This document shows, piece after piece, positions 10,995 through 21,900 of a stretch of DNA of 64,000 nt; position 1 is the stretch's first letter, and every line of letters begins with the position of its first letter. Location: NCBI RefSeq assembly GCF_037975245.1, contig NC_092572.1, forward strand, positions 33,391,989 through 33,455,988, written 5' to 3'. A program made the translations under genes and the position numbers. Below the pieces are notes generated by a model that did no database searches, was not told the origin of the DNA, and worked only from the letters and a program-made list of their open reading frames with translations. This stretch comes from Apostichopus japonicus. Lineage: Eukaryota > Echinodermata > Holothuroidea > Aspidochirotida > Stichopodidae.

Positions 10995-11225
10995 TAATGG
11001 GTATATTTTCCCTATTGTTTTTGGTTACCATCTCGTGCATATTTATGAGTGCGTGTGGCTAAACGTAGAATTCTTATAATGTCAATATCTCTTCAATCCT
11101 ATGTCCGATTTAGTTTATACTTGGTATGGTGATGTCAGTTGATGAAAGGTACATATAATCAAGATATTCATTCTTATCATCGTAAGGGTGTTAGCCACTG
11201 AAATAATTGTTTGTTCTTGTAAGAT
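10995..11225. repeat. interspersed repeat X, first copy
   Basis: This segment resembles 15960-16500 and 62240-62720. All share a TCATGNATATTNATGAGTG-type motif, a TATGTCCAATTTAGTT-type motif and TTGGTATGRTGATG. The end (AGGGTGTTAGCCACTGAAATAATTGTTTGTTCTT, about 11188-11220) recurs near 15975-16008. The family is not identified. Confidence 0.55.
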
Positions 11226-11346
11226 GGTCAGCTCTTACATAAAGTTTCCTTTTGTACCACAGTTTTACTTGTTTATTAGTACACTGTACAGTGCTAACTG
11301 TACAGAGGGCTATGCATTTTTACAGTATATTTGTATGTTGTCTTTT

Positions 11347-12065
11347 GGCAGCAAAAGGGTGGATTAACACCTTACATCTTCTGGGTTGCTAGGCAACTAT
11401 CTTGTTCTTCCTGGAAATTAGCCCTCACAGGAAATGAATTATATAAAACAACTTAGAGTCGTGAGGTGCGCACCCAAATGTTAACGTAAAAACACTTAAT
11501 TTAAAAGTCTGTTCTGGTGAGTTGGCCTGATGGTGACATCAAGTACAGATCTTCCACGACATCAGATCTTCCACGACATCAGTATAGTTGAACGGAATAA
11601 ATGGTATTATGAATGTCCGATCCCAACAATATAGTATCCTTTAATTTATATGGAATAGTGTTCCAAGGTATCCTTTCAGTAAATAATGTCAATATCCTTA
11701 AGTGATGGTGTCCCAGAATATCCATTATTTTAAAATAATATCTTTTATAGAAAATAGTATCATTTAAAATAAATAGTGTCCCAGGCTTCCATAAAATAAT
11801 AGAGACTACAGTAACTTGAACTATGTAAATTAAGGTGTAAAACTAACTATCCAGCCATTAAAACTATCTTTGTCTTCTTTTGCAACTACCTTGCTTCAAT
11901 GCTCATAACCAACTGTCTGTCTCCCTATACCCCTCACAAAACTCCTTTGTTCCTATAATATATTCACACAGACCCCATTTACTGTGAGGGCTAATTTCGA
12001 GGAAGAACAAGATATTTTCCTAGCTACCCAGAAGAGGTAAGGTGTTAAACCACCCTTTTGCTGCC
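11347..12065. mobile_element. foldback-like element with 84-bp inverted arms
   Basis: GGCAGCAAAAGGGTGG at 11347 starts an arm of about 84 bp (to 11430) that returns as its reverse complement at 11982-12065 with only a few differences. The 550-bp centre has no coding frame. It holds a perfect 17-bp tandem pair (11546-11562, 11563-11579) and a loose repeat built on AATAGTGTCCCAGG and TATCCTTT (11615-11790). No clear target duplication is visible, so the transposon class is not assigned. It abuts the minus-strand Gypsy remnant. Confidence 0.7.
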
Positions 12066-12224
12066 ACTTACCATGAAGACTTGATGCTAATGGGAGTCAA
12101 CACACAATGCAATGTATTTATGCCAGTATTTTGTAATGGGGATAACCCTCCGTCTAGATTCCCTAACAGGCTGTAAATTGTATTCCCTAGGAGGAGTGGA
12201 GGTTCGGGTGTGGTTTCGTTGCGA

Positions 12225-12419
12225 TTAGTCAGTATTTCCCATAACTTCAGGTTCAGGTAGAACTTCTTCATCATGTGTATGATTATGTACTGGGATAACT
12301 GGTGGCTCCAAAATGGGAATTGCAATTAGAGGGGTCACCTCTTCCTCTGGTGCACACAACGGTTTGTTGGAGTGTTCGGATATTTCATCTGCTGTAAAGT
12401 CAATGGTGCATGGCTTCAA
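12225..12419 (-). pseudogene. Gypsy pol C-terminal tail (remnant)
   Basis: An acidic, Pro-rich frame downstream (on the minus strand) of the integrase remnant. Its position and composition match the tail after the integrase core in Gypsy elements. No domain is diagnostic. A stretch at 12420-12900 between it and the integrase frame carries broken pieces in other frames. Confidence 0.45.
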
Positions 12420-12912
12420 CCTGTTCCTGTGAACTATTGATCGTTTCCGGTGCCACTCTCAGATCGAATCGTATAAACAGGTATGTCAGGGCTGACCTGT
12501 TCTACCACTAAATATGGAGTAGAGTGCAACAGGGCCCGTTCACCTCTGCATAATGGCTTTGCCTTTGGCTTCCGGTCAAAGTTCAGTTTTTCTGAGTCTG
12601 TGAGGATTTAGCGATTTCCTTTTTGGACTGTTCATGAGCTTCATGAAGACGTTTCCAGTGGTTAATGACCCATTCTGAGGTGGATGTTCCTGTGTCCTGA
12701 TAACCTAGTCTGAAGTTCAAATCAATGGGGAGCCTGCCTTCCCGTCCAAACATCATATAAAAGGGTGTGTGGCCAGTCGACGAGTGTGGTGTATTGTTAT
12801 AGACGTAGATAAGTTCAGGTAACAGACTTGGCCAATTCCTTTTTTTTTGTCCTCAGGAAGTGAGCTGACCATGTTGATTAGTGAACGGTTAAACCTTTCA
12901 CAGCCTCCATGC

Positions 12913-13515
12913 CTAGCTGCGTGGTATGGTGTCGTCCTTCTCTTCTTTATGCCATACAGTAAAGAATTGCTGCCAGAGTACTCTTGCTGTTGTAGTTTCA
13001 GTTTGGTTTCTGGTAGGTACAGCCACAGCTAACTTGGTGAAGTGATCAGTCATCACAAGGACATTCTCGTACCCATCCGAGGAAAGATCCAGCTTCAAGA
13101 AGTCAATTGACAGTAACTCTACAGGGGCTAATGTCTTAATGGGAGCTAATGGAGCTCTGGTGCCCGGAGCAGGTGGTCTCCTCAAGCTACACCTTGCACA
13201 CCTGTCACAATACTCGTTTGTCTCTGTGTTCATGCCTGGCCAGTAGAGCCGTTTTCTGAGTAACGCAAGTGTCCTCTCAGCTGACGGGTGGTTTGCTTGA
13301 TTGTGAAGAGCAAGGAGGATTTCAGACTGGTGACCATCAGGAACAATCAGTTGTTCTTGGCATCTAGCACCCCGTTTCTCCTTGTACCTTTGGCACAGAA
13401 GCCCATATACCATTGTCAATTTCTGCCATTGGCTGCAAAGTACCCTAAATGTGTTGCTTCTTCCTTGAACATTGGGTCTGTACCCTTGCTTCAAACAGTC
13501 AATAACCTCCTTCAC
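12913..13515 (-). pseudogene. Ty3/Gypsy integrase, broken
   Basis: The 200-residue frame has the N-terminal His-His-Cys-Cys zinc-binding domain: His-X4-His, then Cys-Asp-Arg-Cys-Ala-Arg-Cys about 30 residues later, with a Tyr-Trp-Pro-Gly-Met motif between. The catalytic core starts with Ile-Asp-Phe-Leu (first catalytic Asp) and continues through a Met-Thr-Asp-His-Phe-Thr-Lys motif. The frame ends before the rest of the D-D-35-E triad and is closed by a short unrelated tail. Integrase would insert element DNA into the genome; this copy cannot. The zinc finger and core start are clear; the break lies near 12930. Confidence 0.88.
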
Positions 13516-13689
13516 TACAGTGTCTCCTTGCTGTTTGGATCAGAGCTCTCTCCTTGTGTAACCCGGATAGGTTTCAATGCCTTGCGCATGCATTGTATGT
13601 ATCATTGCATCCTCGTCCACTGATTCAGGGGTAACATGCTCATGTGGAAACCTTTGAAAGTGCGTCAGCATTTGCATTGTTCCGTCCAG

Positions 13690-13960
13690 GTCTGTGGACA
13701 ATGGTGTTTTGCAACCCACCTTTGCTCAATGGCTCCCAGGTTGGCAGAGGAGAGATGCACTAAGGGATTATGGTCTGTGTAGACAATCACTTCTGCTCCC
13801 ATCAGGTAGTCTTTGAATTTTCGGGTAACTGCTCAAGTCACCGCTAGCAACTCCAGTTTGAAGGCACTGTAGTTCATGTCATTCTCTCTGAATCTCTCAA
13901 ACCACGGCTGGCATAAGCGATGACCCGCTCTTTCTGGTCTTGTATTTGGGTGACCACTGC
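13690..13960 (-). pseudogene. Gypsy RNase H remnant
   Basis: On the minus strand broken frames show motifs of the retroelement RNase H domain: Tyr-Ser-Ala-Phe-Lys-Leu-Glu-Leu-Leu-Ala and Val-Tyr-Thr-Asp-His-Asn-Pro-Leu. The first normally supplies the catalytic Glu and the second a catalytic Asp. A stop codon follows the first motif. It lies between the reverse transcriptase and integrase remnants, the normal order. Confidence 0.7.
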
Positions 13961-14279
13961 TCCGCGGCCCGGATTACTTGCATCGGTATACACCAGGAAT
14001 GGCAAGCTATAATCTGCATATGCCAGGATCGGAGGGGATGACAGAAAAGATTTCAGCTTACAAAACGCAGTTTAGCAATCTTCAGTCCATTCAATCTAGA
14101 TTTAGATTGACCTTTATTGTTTTTGTCCTTAGGTATTTTTGTAAGACCATGCAGAGGGGCTGCAATCTTGGAGAAGTCCTTTCCAAAACGACGATAAAAT
14201 CCAGCTAATCACAAGAAGCATCTCACATCCCTTATGTTCTGAGGCGGTTGGCCACTCGTCAATGGACTTTCATTTATCT

Positions 14280-14797
14280 GGATCTGTGGCAACGCCATCT
14301 TCCGAAACCACGTGACTAAGATATCTCACATATTGCTGCAGCAAATGGCACTTGAACGGTTTTACTTTCAGACCATGTTGATGGAGATGGCTAAAGACCT
14401 TCCCAGGGCATTCTATTGAATTCGTACAATCACATTGGTGTTGTGAATGCCGTCTTAGAACGATCTTCAGGGCTCAACATCACTTGCCAAAAGCCTCTTG
14501 TAAATCTAGGGTTGGAAATAGCTTTGCTTTGCTCAAAGATTCTACAATTCTAGGTAGTGGGAAGGCATCTTTTCTGGTCTTGTCGTTGAGTTTTCTGTAA
14601 TAAAAACAAAAACGAATTGTCCCATCTTTTTTCTTCACCAAAACAATTGGCGCTGCCCAAGGACTAAAACTCTCTGTGATTACTCCTTTGTCCAGCATAA
14701 CCCGCAGTTGTTCTTTGACTTCCTTGTAGAGCTTTGGTGGAATCATGCGGTAACGCTCTCGGCTTGGTGGTTCATTACCTGTTGGGATGGTGTGCAT
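14280..14797 (-). pseudogene. Ty3/Gypsy reverse transcriptase, catalytic centre deleted
   Basis: The N-terminal fingers are clear: Gly-Val-Ile-Thr-Glu-Ser, Ser-Pro-Trp-Ala-Ala-Pro-Ile-Val-Leu-Val-Lys-Lys-Lys-Asp-Gly, and the palm motif Phe-Pro-Thr-Leu-Asp-Leu. The frame breaks near 14480. Beyond it the sequence jumps to the thumb-side motif His-Gly-Leu-Lys-Val-Lys-Pro. The segment that normally carries Phe-Gly-Leu and Tyr-X-Asp-Asp is absent, so the polymerase site is lost. In an intact element this enzyme copies element RNA to DNA. Confidence 0.85.
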
Positions 14798-15537
14798 TAT
14801 CGTATCGGTGCAGCCGTAATCACTTTCATGTTGGGAAAAGACTTGCTGGTGTGAATGGAAAAAAAATGTTTGAGCTGCTGCATTTGATGTGCAGTCAAAT
14901 CAGTGGTATTAACATCTACATCAGGTGACAATTGGTCAGACCCGTCAACTGTACCCATGTTAGTGGAGGCATGTTGCTGCTGAATACCGACCCAGAGTGT
15001 GTGTGGTGTTTGTTCCATGTCAACTTCCCTTGCTCCCTGGTAGCAACTCTACTTGAAATAAATCTCCCAATGGGGCCCCTTTAGGGAGCGTTATATCGTG
15101 GTCCCCTATGTTTATGACACGGGCTGTTACTCTGTTGTTGCTGACAACCACTAGTGTGCGAGCAACCAGGATATTATGAGGTAAGTTATATTGTTCTGGT
15201 GGCATTGGTTCCATTAAAGCTTGGATAGGTCGGGCACATGATTTCATTTCGTTACAACACGCATCAATCAAAACTTCCTCACGACCCTTTATAGTAATGG
15301 AACCGTTACCCATCACAGTCACTTTGCCAAGTTTGCCAGCACTGTCTGTCCGCAATGCCCATGGTCCTTCTAAGTCCATACTGGTAGTCTGGAAGAAGAT
15401 GGAAGTTTCCTTTACAGTGGGGGTAAGATAGCTCAGTACTCTTGGTGAACACAGCTGAAATAATACATCTTGGCACTGAGAAATTACGTTCATGCCCAGC
15501 AAGCATGGAACTCCCTTTATCGGCTAATTCAAGACAA
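14797..15537 (-). pseudogene. Gypsy protease and protease-RT linker, partly deleted
   Basis: Two minus-strand frames (15020-15502 and 14797-15018) resemble the stretch between gag and reverse transcriptase. The first starts near a Leu-Leu-Gly-Met-Asn-Val motif, like the end of a retropepsin domain, and runs to Leu-Pro-Lys-Gly-X-Pro-Leu-Gly. The second is the linker with Gln-Met-Gln-Gln-Leu-Lys. The Asp-Thr/Ser-Gly catalytic part of the protease is not visible, because the gag remnant joins directly to the protease end. Confidence 0.65.
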
Positions 15538-15539
15538 TT

Positions 15540-15817
15540 AGGGCACATACGTCAACGCAAACCTCCCTTTTAGCCTCTCCTCCTAAGTACCTTATAGCTA
15601 ATGCAGCCTGTTGGTCGTTTGGTGTATTAAATGCATGATAGGCTGCTTTAACAGCCGCTACCCAATCAATTAGTGAGGGGTCATTTACACGTTTGGGGTG
15701 ACCCGTAAAACTAGGAATATGTACATTTGGCATAAACATATATGACATTGTTGGCTGGCCCTCTATGTTAGTACTAATGGTAGCAATATTATCATTCATG
15801 GTGAGAATGCTGACCAA
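15540..15817 (-). pseudogene. Gypsy gag N-terminal remnant
   Basis: A minus-strand frame contains Pro-Ser-Phe-Thr-Gly and then Trp-Val-Ala-Ala-Val-Lys, a pattern common at the start of Gypsy capsid regions, and later Ala-Ile-Arg-Tyr-Leu-Gly-Gly-Glu-Ala-Lys. It stops after about 95 residues; the rest of capsid and the zinc knuckles are deleted. It sits at the 5' end of the minus-strand element next to a (TA)n tract. Confidence 0.6.
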
Positions 15818-15828
15818 TACTAATAAAA

Positions 15829-15831
<3 letters not shown>

Positions 15832-15887
<56 letters not shown>
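15832..15887. repeat. (TA)n microsatellite
   Basis: About 50 bp of nearly pure TA dinucleotides, with one GTA interruption near 15876. Confidence 0.95.
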
Positions 15888-15959
15888 CTGAAATTTAATT
15901 TGTTCCACTGCAGTTGGTTATAGGCTGTGTCTTTCTGATCAGTTTAATCACCCCACTCG

Positions 15960-16990
15960 TATTACCAATTATGTAAGGGTGATAGCCACTGAAAATAATT
16001 GTTTGTTTTTGATCAGAGAACTCTGGGTTTGGTGTGATGACCAAACACAGAGCAAGACACATAAAAAAATGGAAAACTCAACTGGATTGAATCAAAATAA
16101 ATTATAATTATGAATTACAAACAATATACAGCTGATCATGATGTGCAAATGTTAAATGTGCCCTGTTGGTTGTGGTTTTCATCTCATGATTATTAATGAG
16201 TGGGCTGGGCTTAACATATAATTCTTAAAATGTCCATGTCTCTTCAACAGTATGTCCAATTTAGTTCATATTGGTATGATGATAAGTATATGCTCTTTGC
16301 AAAGCAAACTTGACCTCATGAATATTCATAAATTGGTGGGGCTTAATGGGAAATAGTCAAAAACAGCTTTGAAAAACGATAGCTCATCAACCACAGGCTG
16401 CAAGCTATAATAAATCTGTCCATTCTCCCATGATATGATTTTCTTAGGTGAACATGATATGGTCAAATTCAGTTCGGTTAAGTCTTTAACAGAACATACA
16501 CTCATCTAGCAATGTTCAAGGAATGTTGATATGTATATAGTATTTTTTAAGCACACTCAACTAGCCCCTTATCCAGTTTCACCCTCTCACCTTGGAGGGG
16601 TCAATAGGTTACCTCAAATGGTAGCAAGATTGGCTCAAGGGGTCAAAAAGTTACTCAATTGGTCTCAGACTGGTAATTTGTGTTGTAATTTAAACCAGAT
16701 AACTTGTACCTTGTCAAAGTATTTCACAAACTCATGTAAAGCTCTCAGTCTATTAAAAAATCAGAAAGGAATTTGCATTAGGGAATAGGCATAAAAATTA
16801 CATACTGTAAAATCCTTACCAGTGAATTAAATGGTTGATGGTCAACATGATTACGATTCCTGGTACCTCTCTTTATACGTTGCAGCATTAGTCAATAGAT
16901 AATCTTTATTTTGGTGTGCATAACTTCATGTATATTAACATGTATGGATTACCACACCATGAATAATGTGTTTAGGCATCGTAACCATGC
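15960..16990. repeat. interspersed repeat X, second copy
   Basis: The copy shares blocks with 10995-11225 and with 62240-63100: TCATGAATATTCATAAATTGGTGGGGCTTAATGG, a following CAGCTTTGAAAA..CTCATCAACCAC block, and near 16890-16980 a CAATAGATAATC...GGTGTG...TTACCACACCATGAATA block. The same order occurs at 62400-63100, so the full unit is probably about 1 kb. Confidence 0.6.
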
Positions 16991-17059
16991 CGGACTAGGC
17001 GTTTTCGTGTTCTGGTCTTATTCCTAGCCGAAGGCAGAAGGGCCCTATGCGATGGTGAT

Positions 17060-17800
17060 ATAGTTTGTATGTGTATGTGTCACTTGTAAATGCTCTAACT
17101 TCAGAAGCATAACTGGGTACATTTCATATATGATATGCAGATTTACTTGAGGCAGAACTGGTTTGCGATTGTTGTTGGTATTGGTCCGAAGTCATATCAA
17201 GTCGGTAGGTACACACTCTGAAAACTATGTTCACTCAATATGTCAAGAAGTGGAAGTTCAAACATGGTGTGTAGCTTATCGTTGGTGAGTAGACGATCTG
17301 TACTGTTCTTCATGAATGTCAAAGGTCATTTGAGGTCAACAGAGGGAAATAGGGTGAAAATCTTGTAAACATAAAATCTCAAGGAAGGTAGCTTATGCAG
17401 GTCTTATATTCGACACGCGGATTTCCCGTAACTAGTTCAGCGAACCCTATATTTGTGGTGGAGGTCAAAGGTCATATCGGGTTAGCAGAGAGCTAAATGT
17501 GAATATATCAAAAGTACAATATCTCCCGAATCATAACAGGGAAGGAGCTCATATATGCATGGTATGATAGCCTTGTGTATTGTATAGATTTGATGTAAGG
17601 CAGTGTTCATTTAAGATCAGCAGTTGTCAAACTTGAGCACTATGATACGATATTTCCAGATAGAAAACTGCAGTAGCTCGTATGTTTGGCTATAGCTTCT
17701 CCATAATGTGTACAAGAACCATATTGTTTGTGATGGAGGGTATACAGGTCATTTGGGTAATTATAAAGATCGGCCTATTTCATGTTGTTCATAGAGGGAC
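17060..17800. repeat. copies of the AGGTCA interspersed repeat
   Basis: Several diverged units. One has AGGTCA at 17323 and 17333, 10 bp apart, in AAAGGTCATTTGAGGTCAAC. Another near 17460-17480 reads GGAGGTCAAAGGTCATATCGGGT. No coding frame is present. Confidence 0.65.
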
Positions 17801-18336
17801 TGATGGGCAGGGGAGGAGAGGGAAAGCCGGGGATTTAGTGATGTGACCGGTCCCAAAAATGTGAACCTGGTTCGCGTCTCCGCGGTTCGGTCGGTTCAGC
17901 GGGTATGCGTTCATTACGTATTCAATCTAACACCCAAGTCTGCCAATACTATAACATGGGCCTGATGTTGCTACGTACTAAGGCTATGTGCTGGCCTTCA
18001 GTGACATAATGATAATAAAGTAAACAACTTAACGTTTAATTAAATTAACCTGCGAACTGATTTATACATCTAATTCCTTTTCCATACTTTGCTTTGCACG
18101 TGGTCTAGGAGGTTGCGGCTATCTATGGATTAGTTGGAAACGTCGTGTAGAAACTGTAATATTAATCAACCCTTATAATTATATTTTTGTGTTCATTGCA
18201 TAGTTACAAGACAACCAGTTGTTGCTTGATTCTTTCACGTAAAGAGAGATTCAGTTTATATAAGAGTCTCCTATGCGCATGCTTGCAAATGCCGCAACCA
18301 TTACAATAGATGTTCATGTGTACAATTTTTGAGTAG

Positions 18337-18968
18337 TGACTTATGGCAAGCTATGTGGGATAAACACCTCATAATATATCCGAGTACTTATTAGAATATA
18401 TACGCGTATATATTCGAATATATGTGTATATATTATTTGCCAATCATATATCCGTGTATTAATTCGAATATAAACACGTATTAATTCGAACACACACGAG
18501 GATTAATTGGAATATGTACACATATTAATTCCAATATTTACCTGCAGTCGAATATATACACGTATAAATCATGCTGTTGTCTCTCATTTACTGCCCTGGA
18601 GATTCTACAATGTGATAAAAATGTGATAACTATTGTATGTTATTAATTATTCCTTATTGAGATACTAGTTATATTTACATTTATGTATATATGTATTTTT
18701 TTCTTTCTTTCTTGGGAGTCCTTTACCTTGTTAAGCCTGACTTGGTTTTTAGAGGACTTCCCTCCACATGTATATATTTATTATCTGTGGAAAATCAAAT
18801 AAATATATCCAATCAAAATCAAATATCTCTCGAAACTCGTTTGTGACAGCTATAGGACATGCCAATTATTGAATTAATTCGCGTATATATTTGAATTAAT
18901 ACGCGTATATTCGTATTAATACGCGGATATATTAAACGGTGTTTGTCCCATATTGCTTGCCATAGTCA
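18337..18968. mobile_element. TIR element made of AT-rich minisatellite
   Basis: An arm at 18337-18382 (TGACTTATGGCAAGCTATGT...) returns as its inverse at 18924-18968 with about 80% match by eye. Inside each arm lie imperfect units of about 23 bp built on TATTAATTCGAATATA and ACGCGTATATA (18383-18573 and 18868-18923). Most units are themselves near-palindromic. The middle 300 bp is ordinary AT-rich DNA with no coding frame. The class is unknown: a MITE, a foldback element or a Helitron relative. Confidence 0.7.
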
Positions 18969-19079
18969 TGTGGCTACACAATGAATATCATATATCGATT
19001 ATACTGTGAAACTGAATATTGAAAGGGGAAACACAGGAAAGGAAAATCTGAATATACATACCATAAATGTTCTAGTTTC

Positions 19080-19432
19080 CGTGTACGTGTACAACTGAAC
19101 CTGTGAACCCAACTGTGGAGCTCAATGCACAGTCGCGTACGTGTACAGTGGGCGTTGTTTATCAGTCACGCGATCGGTATTGATGTGTACAGTGCTGTTC
19201 AGTGTAATAATCTGCTTTCGTTTTGCCACTTTCACAACTCATTTCTATTTATCGTATTTCCATAACGTCGTTCTTACTACATTGGGGTAACTTCCTCCTC
19301 TTCGGGTTACATCAAGGTACTATTCGCGATCATTTTCAGCTCGGGTGTGTTTTAAGTTGATGGAAGAAGGATTCAAAGGATCCTTTGGTTCACACGGCAA
19401 CATCACACAAGTGAATTAGAGTAGCTTTCAAT
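19080..19432 (+). promoter_or_regulatory. possible promoter and 5' noncoding exon
   Basis: This segment is less AT-rich than its surroundings and has more CpG. GTACGTGTACA occurs twice (about 19084 and 19138). It ends at a strong donor, CAAT|GTAAGTGTT, at 19432. It lies 1.3 kb upstream of a candidate start exon at 20705, so it could be the first, untranslated exon and promoter of that gene. No TATA box is placed. This is inference from composition and one splice site. Confidence 0.3.
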
Positions 19433-20704
19433 GTAAGTGTTACCCTTTCTGTGTGTATTACATCAGTACGCAGTTATTAGTATTATATTTGTCAATGGCT
19501 ATGGTTTAGAAGGTAGCGTTATGTGGTACTCCGGTAACAGGTATACTGTGACATAAAAGCTTAAGGAGAAAGGTAGTCTATAGTAATTAACTGAGACCAC
19601 CATCTTAATAAACTGCTTCTAACGTTAGATATGGTTATTTCAATGTATACCCTTAACCTGTAAACCGTTTCGACAACAGGAAGTGTAGGTTAACAACTTC
19701 CTGCTCATTCCAAGTAAGTAATATGTGTTTCATCATGGCAGATGATCTTGACAAGCTTTACATTCCTGTTATATGATGTTTACTTACATTATTAAATGTC
19801 ATAAATTGTCTACTTATTAATTGTATTGTTTTCATCGGTGATTAAGTGATTCGTACATTGTGGAGAAAACACAAACAATACAGACAATATAGACAACAAC
19901 TGTTACCAGATACGTTCATCAAATTTTGTGATGAATTAAGATTTCCAGCAATCATTTTAAACAATGAACTTCAGTTCAGCTATGGCAATATTCTTTGACT
20001 GGATTTATGTTAGTATGCAATGTTTAAGCGTGAAGTTCTTGTAGCGTTATAACTGTAGCTGATATATCACTCCATAATAAAACATTCACTCTTAGTGAAT
20101 GGTCAACCCCAATTCAGATGAAAAACTGTAGACTCCTCTTGACGCTCTTGCAATGTAGGCCTATTGTCAATTCGTAAACTACTTACTTCATTATTGGAAA
20201 TATTAATGAGAGAACTAACATGTTTGCATCAATATTTCTTATATGTGTTACACTATTTTGGTTATGTAAATACTAGTATTTATATATAGTATTTATTTAT
20301 TCATACTAGTTATTTACAATACCATTTGAATCTGTGTTTGAGGTACATTTAAATGAAAAGAAGAACAGATATTTCTACTAAATATAATCTTATTTGATTG
20401 TACTTAGTTCTTCATAATAATCTCCCAAGGGTTCAATCCCTTCTGGGACGCAACGATTTTATGCTGTATATTTCTCAACATCGATGAAACCTTGTATTAA
20501 AATCATGTGTTCCGAAAGTAGCCTATATGTCTACATAGAACAAACAACGCTGTACGTGTGTTAGACATATTTATATACTTTTTTTTTAAATCAGTATTAT
20601 GTTAAAGGTGCAATGCTGCCTATTGATACGAAATATAAAAACAGTTTTGCACTATTGTATGATTAATATGAACCTTTAATTAAGTATATACTATTTCGTT
20701 CTAG

Positions 20705-20777
20705 TTGGGAAGGATCGTGCGCAACTTTGAAAAATCTGTTAGAAGATGAACATTAGGAAGCGTCCCTTGATCACACC
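20705..20777 (+). CDS. possible first coding exon of the beta-propeller gene
   Basis: A good acceptor (CTATTTCGTTCTAG) precedes 20705 and a good donor (CACC|GTAAGTAAT) follows 20777. The only ATG is at 20746. It opens 10 codons (starting Met-Asn-Ile-Arg-Lys-Arg-Pro) plus two bases, leaving phase 2. The propeller exon at 29934 starts in phase 2, and the joined codon would be Pro. The model is therefore consistent: untranslated exon, start exon, then a large exon after a 9-kb intron. Phase agreement alone occurs one time in three by chance. Confidence 0.4.
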
Positions 20778-21009
20778 GTAAGTAATACCCTCTTTAATAA
20801 CCCGCTTTATGTGACCCTCCTCCCACTTTACCGTCTTAAGTTCCTCATTTCCCGTTCTCTTTAGACTGAAGGTTACACCCATCTCCCACATCACAATTGC
20901 TTCATTCTAATATGTCATAAATATATCCATGTGTTCCTTTCAGCGATGCTACGGTTAATTTCTTCCTCGGTTCTTTTTTCTAAGTTGACAGAGGCATTAG
21001 GAATTTGTT

Positions 21010-21900
21010 TGATGCCATGTCGTTATTTGTGCGGGTGCGTCTGTGTGTATGCGACACTGTTTGTAAACACAATAACTCAAAAAGTATATGATGGCCGTAT
21101 ATGGATTTGTCTTTAAGTTAGTAAAAAGAACCGAATAGAAATTGGTGGGTGTAAATGGACATACGACGTCAACTGATGTCAAAGTCTGAAAACTTTATAA
21201 ACGAGATAACCCAAGAAGGTCAATGTCGTTAAACTTTATAGCCATAAGGCAAGCTCGGATGGACTTAATACTTGGTGTGTGTATTTACCTTACTGAGGAT
21301 AATTGTTTGTAGTTTTATATGGAGATTAAAGATCAATTGAGTTCAACACAGGTTACATTCTGCAATCCTTGTAAATACTCTAAATTGAAGCTTAGATTAT
21401 ATTCATACGTCGTATGTGAATCCATCCTAGCTAGTTCAAGAAACGTACTATGTTCTAATGAGGTCCGAATAATAAAATCTTGTCATAATAGTAAAAATAA
21501 CGCATCATTTTGATGTAAACATAACTCCAAAATTAAAAGTTCATACGTTGTAAGTCATTTTAACTTTGTGAGTACAAAGAAAGCATTTTGCTATGTTGAG
21601 TTCAAAGCTCATGAGAGGTCAATAGTGGTCAAAGTCTGATGATGTTGTTATGACAATGCCTCAAATATTGAAAGTTGAATGGGCTGAATGTGTGGTATAA
21701 AGATCCATATTAGTGAGTACATTTTGTATTTATAGTGGAGGTCAAAGATCGTTCAAGGTTAAAAGTGATGGAAGTCTGAGAATCATGTAAACACCATAAT
21801 TCCAGAGGTGCAACTTTAATGACATGAGTCAGTACAAATATATTGCTTTTTATGAGGTCAAGGGTCATTCTATATAAGACGTCAACGTCACTGATTCATT
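21010..21900. repeat. copies of the AGGTCA interspersed repeat
   Basis: The segment starts with the family head (TGTGCGGGTGCGTCTGTGTGTATGCGACACTG, then TTTGTAAACACAATAACTC at about 21060) and continues as diverged units with AGGTCAAAG and GAGAGGTCAATAG pieces. It lies inside the putative intron 20778-29933. Confidence 0.65.

Noticed and set aside
10705-11040. A 111-residue minus-strand open frame
   Set aside because: It starts in repeat X and ends in the SINE's pol III promoter; it is open by chance.
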